Assembly (NCBI GenBank): GCA_025769875.1
Contig: JAGFNK010000774.1
Span: forward strand, 1 to 22,301
Length of the DNA: 22,301 nucleotides
Direction of reading: 5' to 3'
From: Russula earlei
Lineage: Eukaryota > Basidiomycota > Agaricomycetes > Russulales > Russulaceae
Positions 9,004-18,106 of this stretch are shown piece by piece. A program made the translations under genes and the position numbers. Each line of letters starts with the position of its first letter. The first letter of the stretch is position 1. Under the pieces are notes generated by a model. That model ran no database searches. It was given only the letters and a program-made list of their open reading frames with translations, and was not told where the DNA came from.

Positions 9004-9383
9004 GAACACCTAAGTCGATGGCCTGGCTTAGGAAGAATAGTGTGTTGCAAGTGTACATTAGAAGACTGAATGCTATGAATATTCCATTCACTTTCATCAC
9101 TGCACACACGACGGCTGAGGAATCTGCTCTGCTAGACAGTGGAGCAACACAAAACTTCATTGATCACTCAGCTTGGAAAAGACTGAAGATTGGGAAACAG
9201 GAACTACATGAACCCATGATAGTACGAAACGTTGACGGAACCCAGAATAAGCAAGGGGAACTCACCTATTACTGCTGGCTTCGTGTCCGATACAAGGAGA
9301 AGGAGAGCTTGCAAAAGTTCTATCTCACAGATTTGGGAACAGATCGGGTCATCCTGGGATATTCCTTCCTATATGAGTTCGAC
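8916..9383 (+). pseudogene. pol: Protease of gypsy-2 (left)
   Basis: Aspartic protease of the retropepsin type, in frame 3, entered by a -1 shift from gag. It has the catalytic motif LLDSGATQNFID at about 9127-9162 and the conserved flap/C-terminal part VILGYSFLYEFD just before the break. The frame is open from 8916; a TAA at 8913 (CAA in the right copy) lies just upstream in the overlap with gag. After EFD the LTR-B insertion begins at 9384. Across it the sequence resumes as DPTINWKEGQ at 10214. Confidence 0.85.
8994..9032 (+). promoter_or_regulatory. Candidate programmed -1 ribosomal frameshift site
   Basis: The heptamer G GGT TTT (8994-9000) lies in the gag frame exactly before the stop TAG (9001-9003). 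A -1 slip reads GGG TTT TTA GGA, which is the protease frame (TGFLGTPKS). After an 8-nt spacer, CCTAAG (9009-9014) pairs with CTTAGG (9027-9032). The stem can extend by three more pairs (two G-U) to a 6-nt loop. The same heptamer, stop and stem occur in the inverted copy (13445-13451 and adjoining bases, minus strand). Confidence 0.7.
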
Positions 9384-10211
9384 TGTTAAGACACGTACTG
9401 CTGATCGCTAAGGACTCAGGAGCAGGTGGGCAAGGGTCAGAACAGATGGTACGCGGCGAGGGCAGCGTTGAACAGGAGGACGAGCCAAACGACGAGGAGG
9501 TACCAGATAGAACTGGTAAGTGTTGCAAGAGGCAGAGGCAAAGACTAGAAGCCAGTGCAGCGAAGGGGCTTTAAACAAGGCGGTCGTTGAAGAGTACCTT
9601 GGAGGCGAGGGGAATCTTTAGACTGAGCGGTCGTGGGGGAGTACCCAGGAGGATGAGAGTATCACAAATGGACAGTCTGATGACTGCCATGCTTCATTGG
9701 GGCTTATATACAGTGTACAGGGTCGATTACAAAGAACTGGGACTATTCTAGACTCTTTGGTACCATCCAATAGGACTACAGAGGCATAAACTTGCTTGTG
9801 TCAAGTTTCAGGCTTACTGAGCACATTACTGGTCATTGTGGAGCGATGACATCATTATGATGTCCCTGTGGAGTGCTTAGTGAGCCTATGAGGTCACTGT
9901 GGAGTCGCTCAGTCAGCCATGATGTCATTTGGAGCCTTGATGACATCAGATGAGTTATGCAACAGTTTTTAAGAGTTTGTGCTGCTGTTTTGGGTCCATG
10001 GTGGCTGGGTGACCATGTGGCTGCCACGCGATGATTACCCGATTAGGAAACGGGTGCCTGGTCGTGTTATAGTGCCTTTGCAATAGCGATATCTTGTACC
10101 GCAGGGGGAATAGCCCAGAAAAGGAAGGGAGTTGGCAATGCAAAGTGAGAGAGGTCTCTCTTGAGTGAAATAGGACAAGCTACGGCCAGGACCTGGCCTT
10201 GGTTCGTAACA
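9384..10211 (-). repeat. Solo LTR-B (minus) inserted between protease and RT
   Basis: It is 828 bp, TGTTAAGACACG at the left end and GGTTCGTAACA at the right end. On the minus strand it is TGTTACGAACC...GTCTTAACA. The flanks TCGAC (9379-9383) and TTGAC (10212-10216) are a 5-bp target duplication with one C-to-T change at a CpG. Joining across it restores an uninterrupted EFDPTINW reading. A TATA-like CTTATATA lies at 9703-9710. About 85-90% similar by eye to 12505-13325 in reverse. Confidence 0.92.
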
Positions 10212-12504
10212 TTGACCCCACTATCAACTGGAAGGAAGGACAGCTGATGGAAGGAGCAGTAAAGATTGAGACTGCTCGATACAAGTACCTGGATCTCTAT
10301 GTCACAAATATCCAAAAGCGAGCAAGAGATGAAAGTCGACAATTGAAGAAAGGGGAAGCCATTTACCTCCAGAAGATGACTATTGCTCAGAGATGGGCCC
10401 AGCAGTCAATTGAACCACAGGAAGGAGAGGACCCCCTTGCCAATGTTCCAAAGCGATTCCACTGCTTTGCAGATGTCTTCTCAGAAGAGAAGTCCCAGAG
10501 GTTCCCGCCACCAAGGGAACCAGACATGCAGATAGAGCTGTTACCTGATGCACCAAAGGAGCTAAACTGCAAAGTGTACCCCCTACCACAAGATGAATGA
10601 GAATACCTCAAGAAATTCCTAGCTGATGAAGTAGAGAAGCAATACATCACTCCAGGTCCATCCAGCTACACATCTCCAGTGTTCTTCATTGGCAAGAAGG
10701 ACAGCAAGGAGAAGAGGATCATTGTAGACTATTGACGACTAAATCAGTGGACCAGACAAGACAATGAACCTTGACCACATCTGGAACAAGAGGTGGAAAG
10801 ACTTCAAGGGAAGAAGGTGTTCTCCAAGTTTGATATATGATGGGGATACAATAATGTGTGACTGGCAGAAGGAGATTGCTGGAAAGCAGCCTTCAAGATG
10901 CCATATGGAACCTACCTGCCCAACGTCATGTATTTTGGGCTCAAGAACACACCAGCCTTCTTTACTAGGCTGATGAGAAGAGACTTCAGTGACTGGCTGG
11001 ACCGATGAGCAGAATACACTGTCAACTATTGGGATGACTTTGGAATTGCCACAGGGGACAGTCCTGAACAACTAGAAATCCATGAGCAATGTATCAGCAA
11101 GCTACTCATGCTGATGCAGAAGAAGTCATACTTCCTGAAACCCAAGAAGTGCCAGTTCATGGTGCAGAAACTAACCATGCTGGGGTGGGACATAGATGAA
11201 GGGAAGATGAAGATTGAGGCCTCCAAGGTCCGAGGAATCATGGACTGGCCTAGGGAAATCAAGGATGTACACGAAGTACGCAAAGTCATGGGAGTCCTCA
11301 GTTACAATAGGGCTTTTATTCGAGGGTTCAGTCAGATTGCTCAACCCATTATCGCCTTGACAAAGAAAGGGGTGCCATTTGAATGGACCCAAGAATGCAA
11401 AGATGCTCTGGAATGACTTATCCAGATAGTATCTTCTGATCCCATCCTGCTCCATCCTGATGAGGAGCGACCCTTCGAACTGGAAGTAGATGTGTCCAAC
11501 TATGCTATTGGAGCAGTGCTATTCCAAAAGGATGAACAAGGAAAAAGAAGGCCAATAGGTTACTTCTCTGCAGCCTTGAAACAAGCAGAAAAGAACTATG
11601 ACATATGGGACAAAGAGTTCTTAGCCATGGTGCAAGCCTTGAAGCACTGGAGACACCTGCTCATGGGAGCAAAGCATAAGGTGGTGGTCTATACAGACCA
11701 TGCAAACCTGTTGCATTACTGACACCCTCAGCAAATAAACGGTTGAGTGGCAAGATACATTACCTTCTTGGCGGACTTCGACTCAGAGCTGAAACACCAG
11801 GCAGGGGCAAGGAACAAAGCAGACCCCCTGTCTAGGAGACCTGACCTTGATGATGGACAAGGGGATAAAGAAGAAGTGGTCGCGCTACCTGACCACCTTT
11901 TTATTCGAGTAATGCATACTACTGCATTGGAAGAACAAATAAAGAACCAACAAGGGGAAGAAAGACACTGATTAAAGTTGCTTGATTGGGTGCAGAGACA
12001 CCGACTGGAGAAGCAACATAGCTTATGGTGGAAGAATGAAGCCTTGGTGGTTACAGGTGATGAAGGGACCCACAGGACGTTACTGGAACAGTATCATGAC
12101 AGTCCTACAGCAGGACACCCAGGGAAAGCTAAGACATTACTGGGAATGATGCAATACTACTGGTGGCCTACCATGAGGCGATTTGTCAATCAATATGTGG
12201 AAGGATGTGCAGTTTGCCAAAGTAACAAGTCAAACACTCATCCAAGTCGGCCTCCTCTATATCCCATACCACCAGAAGAAGGGGCTACCCCCTTCTTGAC
12301 TGTCAGTGTGGACTTTGTGGTCAAGCTGCCAAAGTCGAAAGGATATGACAGTATATTGACTGTCTTCGACCACAATTGTACTAAAGGCATCATCCTGCTT
12401 CCTTGCAAAGAAGAAATGGATGCAGAAGAGCTAGCACAGCTCTACAAAGACAGAATATTCCCCTTTGTGGGAGTACCAAGCAAAATCATATCCGATCGAG
12501 ACAA
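10212..12504 (+). pseudogene. pol: RT, RNase H and integrase of gypsy-2 (left), ten nonsense codons
   Basis: A single reading frame (frame 2) runs 10212-12504 without indels. The RT includes LPQDE, a PGPSSYTSPVFFIGKKD segment, and a catalytic box written NYWDDFGIATG (YWDD). RNase H follows at about 11485-11725 (VDVSNYAIGAVLF, KEFLAMVQALKHWRH, VYTDHANLLHY). The integrase zinc domain is at about 12091-12220 (YHDSPTAGHPG, CAVCQ), and the core has SVDFVVKLPKS and IISDRD, where LTR-B starts. The final Glu and any C-terminal domain are missing. TGA codons stand at 10598, 10733, 10772, 10838, 10859, 11006, 11414, 11720, 11744 and 11969, mostly at expected Arg positions. Confidence 0.92.
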
Positions 12505-13325
12505 TGTTACAAACCAAGGCCAGGTCCTGGCCGAAGATTGTCCCATTTCACTCAAGAGAGACCTCTCTCACTTTGCATTGCCAACTCCCTTCCATTTCCC
12601 GGGCTACCCCTCCTGCGGTACAAGATATTGCTATTGCAAAGGCACTATAACACGACCAGGCACCCATTTCCTAATCGGGTAATCATCGCGTGGTAGCCAC
12701 ATGGTCACCCAGAACCGAAAACAGCGGCACAAACTCTTAGAAACTGTTGCATAACTCATCTGATGTCATCAAGGCTCCAAATGACATCATGGCTGACTGA
12801 GCGACTCCACAGTGACCTCATGGGCTCACTAAGTGCTCCACAGTGACATCATAATGATGTCATCGCCCCACAATGATCAGTAATGCACTCAGTAAGCCTG
12901 AAACTTGACACAAGCAAGTTTATGCCTCTGTAGTCCTATTGGATGGTACCAAAGGGTCTAGAATAGTTCCAGTTCTTTGTAATTGGCTCTGTACACTGTA
13001 TATAAGCCCCAATGAAGCATGGCAGTCATCAGACTGTCCATTTGTGATACTCTCATCCTCCTGGGTACTCCCCCGTGACCGCTCAGTTTAAAGACTTCCC
13101 TTGCCTCCAAGGTACTCCTCTACAACCGCCTTGTTTAAAGCCCCCTTGTTGCACTGGCTTCTAACCTTCGCCTCTGCCTCCAGTTACTTGTACCAGTCCC
13201 CATCTGGTATATTCTAGTCATTTGGCTTGTCCTCTTGTTCAACGCCATCTACGCCGCATACCGTCTGTTCCAACCCTTGCCCACCTGCTCCTGAGTCCTT
13301 AGTGATCAGCAGTACGTTCTTGACA
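12505..13325 (+). repeat. LTR-B (plus) at the junction of the two gypsy-2 copies
   Basis: 821 bp, from TGTTACAAACCAAGG to TACGTTCTTGACA. Homologous throughout to 9384-10211 in reverse. Left flank GACAA and right flank CTCGG do not match, so this is not a simple insertion. The left flank belongs to the integrase of the + copy, the right flank to the protease of the - copy. Near the start is a palindrome GGCCAGGTCCTGGCC. TATATAAG is at 12999. U3 holds repeated TGACATCA/TGATGTCA sites. Confidence 0.9.
12999..13006 (+). promoter_or_regulatory. LTR-B TATA box
   Basis: TATATAAG within TGTACACTGTATATAAGCCCC; also present in the inverted copy at 9703-9710. LTR-B lacks the AAGCCYTAAGCTTG element found in the other families. 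Confidence 0.55.
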
Positions 13326-13560
13326 CTCGGCCGTTGTGTGTGCAGTGATAAAAGTGAATGGGATATTCATAGCATTCAGTCTTCTAATGTACACTTGCAA
13401 CACACTATTCTTCCTAAGCCAGGCTGTCGACTTAGGTGTTCCTAAAAACCCTGTTCCATCAGTTCTTCCAATAAGTCCTCCTTCTGTTTGGTGGACATCT
13501 TCTTTATGGATGCAGAGGAGGAGCTCTTGTTGTAGGTAGGAGGGGGAGATGTAGATCATT
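13326..13560 (-). pseudogene. pol: Gag end / protease start (right copy)
   Basis: The minus frame encodes YLQQELLLCIHKEDVHQ ... GTGFLGTPKS ... YIRRLNAMNIPFTF and stops at HTTAE, before the catalytic DSG motif, because LTR-B replaces the rest. The CAA codon here is TAA (8913) in the left copy. The slippery heptamer is at 13445-13451. The 418-bp gag deletion ends just upstream, near 13550. Confidence 0.8.
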
Positions 13561-14916
13561 GATGGCAGGTATGTCTCTGACTGGTTGGTTGGAAATTTGT
13601 CATACCAGCCAGGTGATTAGTCCAGCTTTATAGGCTTCGACTGCTCCTGGTGAATTCTGATCCCATTCTGCTTTACTGAGCAGAATAAGGAACCTGCTGG
13701 TGTAATCATCCAGTGATGCTGCTTTAGACATGGACAATTGCTGTAACTCCATGAAAGCATCTTTGGGTTCTGTGGTGTCTTTGAATTCTCTGAAGAAGTC
13801 ATCCACAAAGTCAGTCCAAAAGAGCATGTCATTGGATCCAGCTGTACTGGTGCATAGGGCAATGGCGGGTCCCCATTTCTTTTTGCTTCTACCAGGTTCA
13901 TTTGGTTGACCACTCAATCATGCACTTTCTCTCCTTTGATGTAGGTGAGAGCCAAGGCTAATCGCTTCATTGGAATAGTCATGGTTGGGTTGTCACCATT
14001 AAGCAGATTCCATAGATTGAGATCTTGGACAAAGTACTTCATCTTCTTTCTGTCTCCTTTTAAGACTTCAGGAGGGTCTCCTTTCAGAGATCCATTGCCT
14101 CCATGGGGGCCTGGTGCCAGTTGGGGCACCAGGTTCGCTCCTGGTCCTCCAGGAGGTGCTGCAGGTGGTCCTCCTCCTGGATGGCCTCCTCCTGGTGGGT
14201 CTCCTCCTGGGGGATGGTGGGCCTGCAGGTCCAAAGGGGACTCCTCCACCTCCAGGTGGTCCTCCTGCACCAGGTGGACTGCCTCCAGGGCTTACTACAA
14301 TGGTAGGCCCTGTTCGTCCACCTGCTGTCTGGGTGGCAATAGTGGCTGTCTGTGTCACTGCAATGATAGCCATTTCAATTGATTCTTCTGGTTCCTCAAC
14401 TATTGTTGGTTCAATAGGTGAGACATGTACTGTCTGCTCCAATCTTTCAGCTAGCTCCAATACTTCTGGTGCTTCTGTTTTCTGGTCTGTAGTTGGAGGG
14501 TCCAACTTTTCTGTTTCTCCACTTGATGACTTTTGTATCAATGGAGCTGGGTCGTCTACTACTGGGCTTCTGGGTTCCCAATGAGTAGTATAAGGATCTG
14601 TCTTGATTCCTAGACCTAGAATCTTATGTTTTTCAATGTCTTTGTCCTCTTCTGTATAGGGATGTCCTTTGTGGTAATCAACAAAGTACCACTGATCATT
14701 GATGTATTCGCAAGGAAGGTAGCTTCCTTTGTATTGGACCTCGTATCTGTTAGGTCCTTCCTGGTCTGCCCAACACCAGATGGCAGTCCCTTTGATTCCT
14801 GAGGGTAGATTGTCCCTCTCTCTAGCTTTGAACCAACCGAACTTGGTTCCTTGCTTCAATTTCTGGTTGAACTTTATGCATATGCTATGTTCACCTTCAA
14901 TCTCCAGTTTGTCCAC
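13561..14916 (-). pseudogene. gag: Gag of gypsy-2 (right), frameshifted and lacking its zinc knuckle
   Basis: The minus strand reads the same DKLEIEGEHS start, acidic linker, Gly/Pro-rich region and helical domain as the left copy. Defects: a frameshift in the Gly/Pro-rich tract near 14220; TGG-to-TGA after KVHD at about 13917; a further small deletion near 13836 (left GATCCAACTGACATG, right GATCCAATGACATG). A 418-bp deletion relative to the left copy removes left positions about 8474-8891, including the CCHC knuckle. The deletion ends fall in the repeated ATGATC. The TGA at left 8440 is CAA here, so the stop there is private to the left copy. Confidence 0.85.
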
Positions 14917-15182
14917 TTGCCACTGCCTTTCCTAGGGAGTTGGGACTTGTGTGCCTGCCTACCACTGTCTATGCCAATGACAGTAGGGGTCTTTACAGAA
15001 GTATGCATGTGTCCAACCATGCTGCTTGTTGAGAGCCATGTAGTACACCTTCTTCTTGTTGTGGAGAGGTCTGTATAGATTCTCTCCCTTGACTACTTCA
15101 GCATAGGTTGCTGACTGTATGATGACTAGATCCTAGTCCTAAGGCTTCCTGCCTAATTCTGGTTCACTTTTACAGCGATGTC

Positions 15183-15674
15183 TGTGATAGAAGCTTGACT
15201 TATGTTAAGGCTCCAAAGTGCCTTAAATAAGATCAATGGTCTTGTCTATGAACACATCCTACCAATGCAGATATGCTTGAGTCAAGCAAGTATTCATGGA
15301 GGGGAAGGAGTGTTAGATCCTTCTGGAGTATGGCAAAAAGATGAGAGGGGCTCTGCAGATGGAGTAGGAGTCAACTGTTTGGGATTGGCAAACTAAGTCA
15401 AGCTTAAGGCTCAACTGCTATGAACTGGGGGCTTTATATAGCCTTCAGGGATAAGGTTCATGCTACTGTAGTACTGGTTGGTGCTATAGAAGCAAAGGCG
15501 GCTCATCAAAGCAATAGTTGCTTCTATGTAAACAATCTCAGTGCTGGAAGCATTAAGTGCTTCCCTAGTAGCAATCTCAGTGTCATAAGTACTTTCCTAA
15601 TCAGGAAGTGATGTACATGGCAGTACAGGAACATCTGGGACAGAAGCAATGCTATTCATTGCTTCTTTAACACA
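15183..15674 (-). repeat. 5' LTR of gypsy-2 (right), about 492 bp
   Basis: Inverted counterpart of 6349-6844. On the minus strand it begins TGTGTTAAAGAAGC and ends CTATCACA. TATA is at about 15433-15440 and the GAGCCTTAAGCTTGA element at 15398-15412. The palindromic GAAGCA/TGCTTC modules are retained. Confidence 0.72.
15398..15440 (-). promoter_or_regulatory. LTR promoter of gypsy-2 (right)
   Basis: On the minus strand TATATAAA is followed by TTGAGCCTTAAGCTTGAC with the same spacing as in the left copy, apart from one base. Confidence 0.55.
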
Positions 15675-17093
15675 TCTTCAGAAAGATATGATCAATGCGT
15701 TCCAAATGCAACATCAAGGAACATAAACAGTCAATATCTGATGCATGCATGATGCAAACAATGCAGTCCATGGTTCAAGTGTCCTGGCATCTTCCAGACC
15801 CCAAACCACTTGGTAACAGGCCTCCCATTCCAGCTGTGTGTGCTCCCAAAGCTCATTGATTCCCTTAGGGGGTGTTGGATAAGCTGCAAGCTTCTTTTTG
15901 AGATGAGCCCAAAGATGCCCAATAGGATTGAGGTCTGGGGATTGAGCTGGCCAGTCCATGACCTGAATTCTGTGGTCTTGGAACCAAGATGTGGCAAGCC
16001 TGCTCTTGTGGATAGAGGCATTGTCCTGTTGAGAGAGGGTATCTTTGCATCTCTTCTTGAAATACTTGATAGATGCAAGTAGTTCATCCTCCAAAATGCT
16101 GCAATAAAGTTCAGCATCCATCCTTCCATCAATCTTTGCTGCATGCCCAACTCCTTCCCAAGACATGCAGCCCCACAACATTAAGGAACCTCCTCCATGT
16201 TTGACTGCTAGCTGAACAAGGCATTCAGAAAGGTGCGCTCCTCTCCCATTTCTTGCCATCTGATCCCATATGATTGATTTTGGTCTCATCTGACCAAATT
16301 ACCCTCTTCTAGTCCTCCGCAGTCCAGTATAGGTACTTTTCTGCAAAGTCCTTTCTGGCCCTATAGTGACTTGGTTTAAGGTAAGACCTCTTCTTCCTTG
16401 TAACTGCCTTCAAGTCTGCCTTGTTAAGGTAGTTTCAAATGGTCTGATTGGAGATAGTGGACTCTTTGATGACCTCGAACCTTCTAGCAACCTGAGGAGC
16501 AGTATCTGCTTCTCCAGAGCTAAGAAGGCATGTGGCAAAGCAGATGTCAAGGTTAGAGAGCTTGGAAGGACGACCTCCAGAGGACTTTGGAAGGTCCAGA
16601 AGGTATTTCTGGCAAATGTTGGTGATTGAACCAATGCTTCTGTGTGCTGCCTTGGCAATGTTACAAACTGAATGGTTGGCCTGGAGAAGGGAGATGATGT
16701 AGTTGACTTCATGAGGAAGAAGAGACTTCATGATGTTGTTGGTGAAGAAGAAGCAGCTGTTTTGGCTTATTTGCACATGGTTTGAGTTTATTATAGGTCA
16801 CATGACCTCCATGTTCAATTTTAGCCCTCTGGGGAAAGAATATGAATCTCAATCTGAGAAATATTGAATTCACTAACCAAGGCCAAAAAACTGTTTCAAA
16901 TGGGTACACCAGCAAACATACCTTATATCTTCCTAAATAATTATGCTTATGCTGTATAAAGTATACCATTACAAAGCTATGATGTAGAGCTTAAAAACAA
17001 ACCTAGTTACATATTATTAACTGTAGTGGTTCTCTAGATATGGTTAATACAATGAAAATGTACAAAACATTTGAACGGTTTTTTGGGTCACTG
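15675..17093 (-). mobile_element. Tc1/mariner element, 3' end replaced by gypsy-2
   Basis: The 5' terminal sequence (minus strand) is CAGTGACCCAAAAAACCG, directly preceded by TA (17094-17095), the Tc1/mariner target. The same terminus recurs at 21383. The transposase runs to about 15714. Its 3' terminal repeat is missing because the gypsy-2 LTR begins at 15674. The terminal sequence and 5' untranslated part match 21061-21383. Confidence 0.88.
15714..16731 (-). pseudogene. Tc1/mariner transposase, inactivated
   Basis: Cut-and-paste DDE transposase. The N-terminus (ATG at 16731) has a helix-turn-helix part (LPHEVNYIISLLQANHS ... SIGSITNICQKYL) and a GGRPSKLS linker. Then come the catalytic segments VIWSDETK (first Asp) and SQQDNASIHKS (second Asp). 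The third segment is SPDLNPIGHLWAHLKKK, where the usual catalytic Glu of DLNPIE is Gly. Breaks: TGA at about 16433 (expected Arg), TAG at about 16311 (expected Trp in a DWKRVIW-like motif) and a frameshift near 16230. Length would be near the usual 340 residues if intact. Confidence 0.88.
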
Positions 17094-17240
17094 TATCACC
17101 AGCCACTGCCACTTCCTCAATGTCTCCCATTGCCACCTCAGTAGTCTCATCGCCAGCCATCTCTGTTGTCACCATACATGTTCCACCTATCGCAGCTCCA
17201 TCCCATGCCGCCATCTCTGTCTGGCCAGCCACTGTCTCAG

Positions 17241-18106
17241 TGTCATGGTAACTAGCCATGTCAGTTCACAAGCATAAAGACAAGTCAATAGTAGAGATGC
17301 ATTCAAGAAACAGGCCGGTTCCTGTGTATAAGAGTAAAGATCCCTGCAGCGGTCAAAGTGTTTTATGCTAAACAGGTTATGGCCAATAGACCCTTCCTAG
17401 TACAAATCAGTTCGTTGAGAAGCTAGGGTAAGTTTGTAATGGGATAGACTAGGGCTGGTTTTACTAGCTATATGCGTTCAAGTCCGTCGGGGACCTTGAA
17501 CAACGCAGAGAGAGTAGAGGAAGGTAGGTCTTAAAGGAGGAGAGCTCTTCTCAGGGGAGTGAAGAGAGACTCTTAGGGAAGGAAGGGAAAGGCGAAGAGT
17601 AGATGGTGGATGGTGTGTGAAGAGTTGATGAAATGGAGAGGTGGATGTGGTTTGAGGATTAAGAGCAAAGTGGGTTGTAGGAGAATATGTTTGGACAAGA
17701 GTAGGTTGGATTCTACAAGAGACCAAGCTTAGGGCTTTGGTCACAAAGTACTGAGCTTATATATACAGGAGAAGCGCAGCAATAGCTGCACTTTGACTGT
17801 GCTACTAGTATAGTAGGAGTCATAAGAATGAGGCCACGAATGAGTCAGAACCAAGTGACTGTGCTGCACAGTAAATGCGCAGCATTGCACAGTCGAAACT
17901 AAGAAGTAAATATAAATGGAAAGAGAACCAAACAAAGGAAAAGTAACAGCAATCCAGTGTTACCTGGACGTGTATGGATCACATGATAACACAGAAAGGA
18001 TCACAAGATGTAAGAGATCACAAGACCAGTAAGTAAAAGGACGTACGAAAGCAAGCAGTCCATAGCGAAAGGTAAGAAGTAAATGTAAAAGGAAAATGGT
18101 GTAACA
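17241..18106 (-). repeat. Solo LTR-C (866 bp)
   Basis: On the minus strand it is TGTTACACCATTTTCC...CTAGTTACCATGACA. Flanked by perfect 5-bp duplications CTCAG at 17236-17240 and 18107-18111. TATA (minus) lies at about 17758-17767, and GACCAAAGCCCTAAGCTTGG at about 17723-17742. The same LTR family is in the Helitron at 3225-3340. It contains no coding sequence. Confidence 0.93.
17719..17768 (-). promoter_or_regulatory. LTR-C promoter: TATA and AAGCCCTAAGCTTGG element
   Basis: Minus strand TGTATATATAAGC is followed by GACCAAAGCCCTAAGCTTGG, which can fold as GACCAA..TTGGTC around AGC CCTA AGC(T). This is the same arrangement as in gypsy-1. Confidence 0.6.

Larger units (their letters stand above)
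6349..12504 (+). mobile_element. Ty3/gypsy element gypsy-2, left copy, 3'-truncated
   Basis: Order: LTR (6349-6844), leader, gag (7111-9003), protease in the -1 frame, then RT, RNase H and integrase. The integrase breaks off after its second Asp motif at 12504, where LTR-B begins. A second LTR-B sits at 9384-10211 between protease and RT. The pol frame changes at that LTR by exactly the amount expected from an 828-bp insertion plus 5-bp duplication, so no other indel has occurred. Many CGA-to-TGA type stops make it non-functional. The right copy (13326-15674) is an inverted duplicate. Confidence 0.9.
13326..15674 (-). mobile_element. gypsy-2, right (inverted) copy, truncated in protease
   Basis: Reading the minus strand from 15674: LTR (15674-15183), leader, gag (14916 to about 13440) and the beginning of protease (ending HTTAE at 13326, where LTR-B starts). 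It matches the left copy 6349-9123 except for a 418-bp deletion in gag and small indels. Its RT, RNase H and integrase are absent. Confidence 0.9.

Noticed and set aside
12403..12696. Open frames running from integrase into LTR-B
   Set aside because: They are chance continuations across the LTR junction, not genes.
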